The position numbers and the translations under genes were made by a program. A stretch of DNA of 64,000 bases from an uncultured Pelagibacteraceae bacterium (GTDB lineage: Bacteria > Pseudomonadota > Alphaproteobacteria > Pelagibacterales > Pelagibacteraceae): positions 124,001 to 188,000 of the forward strand of contig CACJHW010000002.1 of NCBI GenBank assembly GCA_902593285.1, read 5' to 3'. Positions 59,829-64,000 of the stretch are shown here, in pieces. A model generated the notes under the pieces. That model made no database searches and had not been told where the DNA came from. It saw only the letters and a list, made by a program, of their open reading frames with translations. The number at the start of each line of letters is the position of its first letter. Within the stretch, counting starts at the first letter, position 1.

Positions 59829-61739
59829 CTAATAAATCTTTCTTATTCCAAAATTTATGTTTCTACCCATTGAAGAATACATAAATGCCTGTTCATAATT
59901 ATTTTTAAACACATTATCTATATCCAAATAGATTTCACCATAATTTAATAAATCATATTTCAAGCTATAGTCGACAATAAAATAATCTTCTAAAATTACA
60001 TCTGAGAAGCTGTTATTTCCATTCCCATAATCTCTCACTTCTCCGTTATATTTTAAAGATAAAATGTTTTTTAAATTACTCTTTGTTTTGAGACTCAAAT
60101 TAATATTTGAAGAATGCCTTGGCACTCTAACCATTGACTCATCTATACAGCTTGTACTTCCAACATTTGGATCATCACAATCTGCTCCATCATGTGTATC
60201 AGTATAATTATAATTTAAAGAAATATTAAATTTTTCCGATTTTTTGTAAAAGGCCTCTATTTCGATACCTTTAGACTCAATTTTAGCATTAGTATTTTGA
60301 ATTTTCCAACCATTTGATTGCCATCCTTCTAAAGCATCATCATATTCAATTTTATACAAAGATATTATTATGTCAGTATTAATTCCATCTAATTTTGTCT
60401 CATATCCTATATCAAAACTTTTGCTTCTTTCAGGAGTTAAATTCTCTTTTTTAGCAACAGTTGTTCCATAGAAGTAATCATAAAGTGTAGGGTATCTTAA
60501 ACCAGTTCCATAACTTGATCTAATTTTAGAATTTCCATCTAGTTTATAAGCCATAGTTATCCTGCCAGTATTGTATGCTCCAGCAGTGGTGTGATCATCA
60601 CGTCTTAAACCAAGAGTAGTATACAAATTTTCTTTAGGTCTAAATTGTAAATCTAAAAATTGGGAATATATAGCTTCATCACTCTCCAGATAGTCTGTTG
60701 GCCAATCCTTTTGAAATTTTGCATTATCAAATTCATTTTCTAGGCCAAAAACAATTTTAGTATCTAAATCAAAATTATAATTTCCGATATAATTTATAGA
60801 GTCTCTATATCCATAATAATTTTTTGGATTATTTAAATAGCTTTTAGTTGCTCTTTCTATTGCAGTATAACTGTAGGAAAAAGTTTGGTTAAATTTATCT
60901 TTTTTCGAAGTTAAACTCAAGTTATACGATAGTTCGTCATCATCTGTTGAGTTATTAGCATCTGTTCTACCAGATGTTACTTCATCGTAATTAAGAAAAG
61001 AATCACTATATCTTAAACTTCCATTTAAAATACTATCATTATTTATTTGATATGAATAATTTGTTATTAAACTTTCATTTTTATAGCTGTCATCATCATT
61101 TGTGCTTTTCTCATCATTCATAGCTGAGATACCATCAGTGTTAAATTTATTTATTCCTATAAAATAACTATGATTTCCATAATTGTTTCCAGTTGAAAAA
61201 TCTAAGTTATTAGTTCCATTTGATCCACCGCTTACATTAATTTCTGTTTCTTTATAATTGCCTTTTTTGGTAAAAATATTAATTACTCCCCCTATTGCAC
61301 CACTTCCATATATTGAACTATTAGAACCTCTGAGTATCTCTACTTTGTCTATTGACGATGTCATGATATTTGAAAAATAAAATGAGTTATCACTTGAAGA
61401 TGGATCTGACATTTTAACTCCATCAATGTAAACTGTTGAGTATCTTTTGGGTAGACCTCTTAGTTGTACCCCAGATACAGTCCCATAGCCACCCGATCTA
61501 AAATAATTCATGCCGGGTAAATTATCATTTAAAACTTCACCCAAAAAAAATTTTCCATTTCCTTGTATCTCTTTATTATTCAAAGATGTAACAGATGTAC
61601 CTACTGTACTATATGATTGGTCTATTTTACTTGGCGCTATAACTATTATAGGAATATCTTTTGCATAAACTCTTACCGACTCAAAAGAAATTAAAAATAA
61701 TATTAGACTTAAAAATAATATTCTCACTAACAACCTCAT
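59829..61739 (-). CDS. btuB: BtuB-like TonB-dependent outer-membrane receptor
   Basis: 636 residues. The signal peptide ends near SVRVYA (about residue 26), then a TonB-box-like DIPIIVIAPSK. The plug domain includes PGMNYFRSGGYGTVSGVQLRGL, and DKVEILRGSNSSIYGSGAIGGVINIFTKKG. A long beta-barrel of alternating segments ends in an aromatic residue (NFGIRKIY), as needed for insertion. The upstream cobalamin riboswitch makes B12 or a related corrinoid the likely substrate. No BtuCDF, TonB or ExbBD gene is in the window. Confidence 0.88.
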   Translation of the reverse strand: MRLLVRILFLSLILFLISFESVRVYAKDIPIIVIAPSKIDQSYSTVGTSVTSLNNKEIQGNGKFFLGEVLNDNLPGMNYFRSGGYGTVSGVQLRGLPKRYSTVYIDGVKMSDPSSSDNSFYFSNIMTSSIDKVEILRGSNSSIYGSGAIGGVINIFTKKGNYKETEINVSGGSNGTNNLDFSTGNNYGNHSYFIGINKFNTDGISAMNDEKSTNDDDSYKNESLITNYSYQINNDSILNGSLRYSDSFLNYDEVTSGRTDANNSTDDDELSYNLSLTSKKDKFNQTFSYSYTAIERATKSYLNNPKNYYGYRDSINYIGNYNFDLDTKIVFGLENEFDNAKFQKDWPTDYLESDEAIYSQFLDLQFRPKENLYTTLGLRRDDHTTAGAYNTGRITMAYKLDGNSKIRSSYGTGLRYPTLYDYFYGTTVAKKENLTPERSKSFDIGYETKLDGINTDIIISLYKIEYDDALEGWQSNGWKIQNTNAKIESKGIEIEAFYKKSEKFNISLNYNYTDTHDGADCDDPNVGSTSCIDESMVRVPRHSSNINLSLKTKSNLKNILSLKYNGEVRDYGNGNNSFSDVILEDYFIVDYSLKYDLLNYGEIYLDIDNVFKNNYEQAFMYSSMGRNINFGIRKIY

Positions 61740-61750
61740 AATATTAATAA

Positions 61751-61773
61751 GGTTAAGAGTTTTAACTCTAACC
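61751..61773 (-). promoter_or_regulatory. Expression-platform hairpin before btuB
   Basis: On the transcript strand GGTTAGAG, a 6-nt loop region TTAAAA, and CTCTTAACC form an 8-bp stem with one bulged T. It ends 11 nt before the btuB ATG. Position just before the start suggests control of translation; the U-poor tail (TTATTAATATT) makes an intrinsic terminator less convincing but does not exclude it. Confidence 0.5.
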
Positions 61774-61802
61774 CGGTTTACTTAATGCCGCTGTTAATTT
61801 AA

Positions 61803-61935
61803 AATTGCAGAATTAGACTTTTCCTGGCCTTCATTCAACAGTGGACTCTACTGGGTGGCACTCGGACTTTACCGTTGCAGGAACAGCTAATGAATTTCAC
61901 ATTAATTCCCCACCATGTTTCAGTATAGAAATATT
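61803..61935 (-). ncRNA. Cobalamin (adenosylcobalamin-type) riboswitch
   Basis: On the minus strand the conserved core appears in order: GGTGGGGAA (61906-61914), GTGAAATTC, AGCTGTTCCTGCAACGGTAA (CCTGCAACGGTAA at 61869-61881), AGTCCGAGTGCCACCC (B12 box; GAGTGCCACCC at 61853-61863), and GGCCAGGAAAAGTC (61816-61829). This matches the cobalamin aptamer of the class I kind. It lies in the leader of btuB. When B12 is bound, such switches shut expression off. Confidence 0.9.
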
Positions 61936-62053
61936 ATATTCATATTTAAAAAATACTCTATTAAATAAGTAAATAAAATTTATAATTAAAAAACGTTATC
62001 GAATTTATTATTTTAATATCCATGATATTAGGATAAAATATAGTTTTAATTAA

Positions 62054-63676
62054 ATGAAAGTAATTAGCAAACTAGAAAACATCAAAACGCAGAACGAGAC
62101 AGAAGACTATAAAAATAAATTTCATGTTACTCTTATTAGAATACCTATAGTCTCTGCTGCTGGAAGTTTATCATTCTCCTCAATAGTTCCACCAATTACT
62201 TTAGCAATTTTGTCGGCTAATCTTAGAGCTGCAAATATTGCTGTAACAAATATTGATGGTGTAGGAGAAAATTTGAATAATATTGCTCCTGTTCCGAGAA
62301 ATCCAAAGTTTAATTATCAAGGGCTTTCAACAGATGAAATTATTAAGAGAATTCCTTTTAGTACTAATTTAATTGCAGTTTCATGTATGTTTTCAAATGA
62401 ATGGCCTTTTACCAGAGATGTTATTAAATTAATCAAAAAGGCTCGACCAGAAGTTCCAATAATTGCAGGAGGTGAACATGTTTCTGCACTTCCAGAATAT
62501 TCTTTGAAAGATTGTCCCGAACTAGAATTTATTGCAATTGGGGAAGGTGATGAAACAATTACAGAGATAGCCAATGCCTATAAATTAAAAACTCCCATAG
62601 AAAAAATTGATGGTATTGCGTATATTAAAAATAACGAGTTAATTAAAACTTCAAAAAGAAAACGTCTTCGTACTATAGATATGCTGCCTTGGCCAGCATG
62701 GGATTTAGTTCCACTAGAAAATTATTTTGAATTAAGATCTTCTCATGGTCCATATAGGGGCAGAACAATGCCAATAATTGCCAGTAGAGGATGTCCATAT
62801 GATTGTTCTTTTTGTTCTAACGCAGATATGTATGGAAGGAGTTATTTTACAAGAGATGTAAAATGTATAGTTGATGAAATAGAATTTTATATAGAGAAAT
62901 ACAATATCAAATGTATAGATTTTTTTGATTTAACAATATTTATTAATCGTAAATGGACCATAGATTTTTGTAAAGAATTGATAAAAAGGAATATTAAAAT
63001 TGTGTGGCAGGTTTCAGGAGGAACAAGGACAGAGCCAATTGATGAAGAGGTAATAAGTTATCTCAAAAAAGCTGGATGTGAATATTTGTGCTTTGCTCCA
63101 GAGACAGGATCAAAGGAAGTTTTAAAAATGATAAGAAAAAGATGTGATTTAGATCGTATGGTTTATTTATTTAAAATTGCAAAAAAATATAAATTAGACA
63201 CTAGGGCCAATTTAATAATTGGCTTTCCAAATGAAACACGAAAACAAATTTTAGAAACTATTTTTTTTCAAATTAAATTAGCATTTTTAGGTGTTTTAGA
63301 CGCACCAGTTTTTATATTTAGCCCGTACCCGGGCACAGATGATTTTAGACTATTGCAAAAAAAAGGAGTTATAGCAAAAGATGCTGATTTAAAAGATGAA
63401 TTTTTCGAAGGTCTAGGTGTAGAAGGAAAGAAAAAAAAGGAACGCGTTTGTGAAGCAGTTGGTAATTCTGAATTAAAATTCTATCAATTTTTTGGCATGA
63501 TAATGTTTTATGGAATTTATTATATAAAGCATCCACTTTTTTTATTTAAGTTTGTGAAAAATTTATTTGTAGGTAATATTTCTCATTCAGTATTTGAGCA
63601 TAGAATTATACAAGCTTTAAGAAATTTCTTTATGAAATCAGGTATAAAAAAATTGAATATTAAAGAAAATAAATAG
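62054..63676 (+). CDS. B12-binding-domain radical SAM protein
   Basis: 540 residues. The N-terminal region (about 25-175) has the B12-binding Rossmann pattern: PPITLAILSANLRAANIAVTNID, VPIIAGGEHVSALPE, FIAIGEGDETITEI. The radical SAM domain has the 4Fe-4S cluster motif C247-P-Y-D-C251-S-F-C254 in ASRGCPYDCSFCSNA, followed by CLCFAPETGS-like and NLIIGFPNET elements. The C-terminal 100 residues contain a hydrophobic region (FFGMIMFYGIYYIKHPLFLF). These enzymes methylate or rearrange unactivated carbons. The substrate is unknown; divergence from a B12 uptake operon supports B12 dependence. Confidence 0.82.
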   Translation: MKVISKLENIKTQNETEDYKNKFHVTLIRIPIVSAAGSLSFSSIVPPITLAILSANLRAANIAVTNIDGVGENLNNIAPVPRNPKFNYQGLSTDEIIKRIPFSTNLIAVSCMFSNEWPFTRDVIKLIKKARPEVPIIAGGEHVSALPEYSLKDCPELEFIAIGEGDETITEIANAYKLKTPIEKIDGIAYIKNNELIKTSKRKRLRTIDMLPWPAWDLVPLENYFELRSSHGPYRGRTMPIIASRGCPYDCSFCSNADMYGRSYFTRDVKCIVDEIEFYIEKYNIKCIDFFDLTIFINRKWTIDFCKELIKRNIKIVWQVSGGTRTEPIDEEVISYLKKAGCEYLCFAPETGSKEVLKMIRKRCDLDRMVYLFKIAKKYKLDTRANLIIGFPNETRKQILETIFFQIKLAFLGVLDAPVFIFSPYPGTDDFRLLQKKGVIAKDADLKDEFFEGLGVEGKKKKERVCEAVGNSELKFYQFFGMIMFYGIYYIKHPLFLFKFVKNLFVGNISHSVFEHRIIQALRNFFMKSGIKKLNIKENK

Positions 63677-63828
63677 AATAGACCATATTGTTATTGAATA
63701 AATAATCAATTTTAACTAAGCATTGCAAATAAGGATAGAATTAGAGAATTTAAAAATATAAAAAAATTAATTTATTTTTGTTCACTTGTAAGACATCAAA
63801 AAGTATTGTATTCACTTATAAATTTAAT
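63677..63828. other. Intergenic region before tRNA-CAT, no feature seen
   Basis: 152 bp of AT-rich sequence without an open frame of note, hairpin terminator or repeat that I could find. It presumably holds the promoter of the tRNA gene. Confidence 0.4.
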
Positions 63829-63905
63829 GGGCCTGTAGCTCAGTTGGTTAGAGCAGTACACTCATAATGTATTGGTCCCAGGTTCGAGTCCTGGCGGGCC
63901 CACCA
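63829..63905 (+). tRNA. tRNA with CAT anticodon (Ile2 or elongator Met)
   Basis: 77 nt. Acceptor GGGCCTG/CGGGCCC, D-arm GCTC...GAGC with a GTTGGTTA loop, anticodon stem GTACA/TGTAT with loop CTCATAA (anticodon CAT), T-arm CCAGG/CCTGG with loop TTCGAGT, discriminator A, encoded CCA. It is not the initiator type (no C1-A72 mismatch). Whether it is tRNA-Ile2, whose C34 is changed to lysidine, or elongator tRNA-Met cannot be settled by eye; TTGGTC after the anticodon stem leans to Ile2. Confidence 0.88.
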
Positions 63906-64000
63906 AATTTAATAAAATCAATCTTTAGAAATTACTATTTTTTAAAACTTAGTAAAAAAACACCACAAAAATTTTTTCGTTGTAGTCCACAAATAGAATC
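63906..64000. other. End of window, no feature seen
   Basis: 95 bp of AT-rich DNA after the tRNA. No start codon with a convincing downstream frame lies before the window ends. Confidence 0.4.

Larger units (their letters stand above)
61740..62053. promoter_or_regulatory. 314-bp divergent intergenic region, btuB / radical SAM gene
   Basis: The longest gap in the window. On the minus strand it holds the cobalamin riboswitch (61803-61935) and an expression-platform hairpin (61751-61773). The btuB promoter must be upstream of about 61935, and the radical SAM gene's promoter is in the same 61940-62050 AT-rich stretch. A small inverted repeat, TATCC-9 nt-GGATA (62017-62035), lies just upstream of the radical SAM start; its meaning is unclear. 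Confidence 0.55.

Noticed and set aside
61751-61773. btuB leader hairpin as a simple rho-independent terminator
   Set aside because: The stem is followed by a mixed A/T tail rather than a U-run and sits 11 nt from the start codon, so it is reported as an expression platform instead.
62017-62035. Inverted repeat TATCC-9-GGATA as an operator of the radical SAM gene
   Set aside because: Only 5-bp arms in AT-rich DNA; expected by chance and no matching repeat was found elsewhere.

Overview
The window looks like a piece of a streamlined marine alphaproteobacterial chromosome, most likely SAR11 (Pelagibacterales). This is inferred from several things: very low GC, intergenic gaps usually of 0-50 bp, many genes joined by ATGA/TAATG overlaps, non-ATG starts, an alphaproteobacterial F0 ATP synthase order (I-a-c-b'-b), a CcrM-type methyltransferase, a GTG-started Rieske/cytochrome b/cytochrome c1 operon, and carotenoid genes of the kind that feed proteorhodopsin. 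No CRISPR array, insertion sequence, phage gene or rRNA was seen.

Layout. 1-8457 (minus strand) is one long co-directional block: dciA, a DsbA-like gene, smc, the F0 ATP synthase genes, then crtI, crtB and the start of crtY. 8458-17435 carries mutY, a flavin monooxygenase, ccrM with a GANTC-rich upstream region, rnhB, a uracil-DNA glycosylase, a TPR protein, ispE, tRNA-Gln, a tRNA nucleotidyltransferase and greA. 17442-27313 holds hemF, trmL, the cytochrome bc1 operon petABC, and the minus-strand run lgt-midA-pgeF-prs-rplY-pth-ychF. 27346-37756 holds ubiK, an envZ/ompR pair with a MarR gene, ilvE, pgsA, uvrC, a folB-centred group (including a 48-residue membrane protein) and uvrB. 37793-51626 holds an aspartate aminotransferase, trxB, an ELM1-family gene with a 2OG-Fe(II) oxygenase, carAB, yqeY-dnaG-rpoD and a small rpoD-linked membrane protein.

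The accessory part begins after rpoD. 51619-59270 is a surface-glycan type island: a large membrane protein, a GatZ/KbaZ-like TIM barrel, a glycosyltransferase, a C-methyltransferase-like protein, a GmhB-like phosphatase, a fused nucleotidyltransferase-kinase and a sugar-isomerase cupin. It is interrupted by a tRNA-Val-like gene with perfect stems but abnormal D- and T-loops. 59301-63676 is a vitamin B12 module: a cobalamin riboswitch in front of a BtuB-like TonB-dependent receptor and a DUF6580-type membrane protein, diverging from a B12-binding-type radical SAM gene. A CAT-anticodon tRNA closes the window.

The observations most worth following are: the riboswitch-controlled B12 module with a small membrane protein that may be its inner-membrane partner; an SMC protein with no visible hinge; a DNA primase whose zinc-site residues are mostly gone; the odd tRNA-Val; a CCA-adding enzyme gene starting 3 nt after a tRNA's CCA; and three GANTC sites immediately upstream of the GANTC methyltransferase gene. 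All names come from reading the sequence and recalling family motifs; no database search was run.
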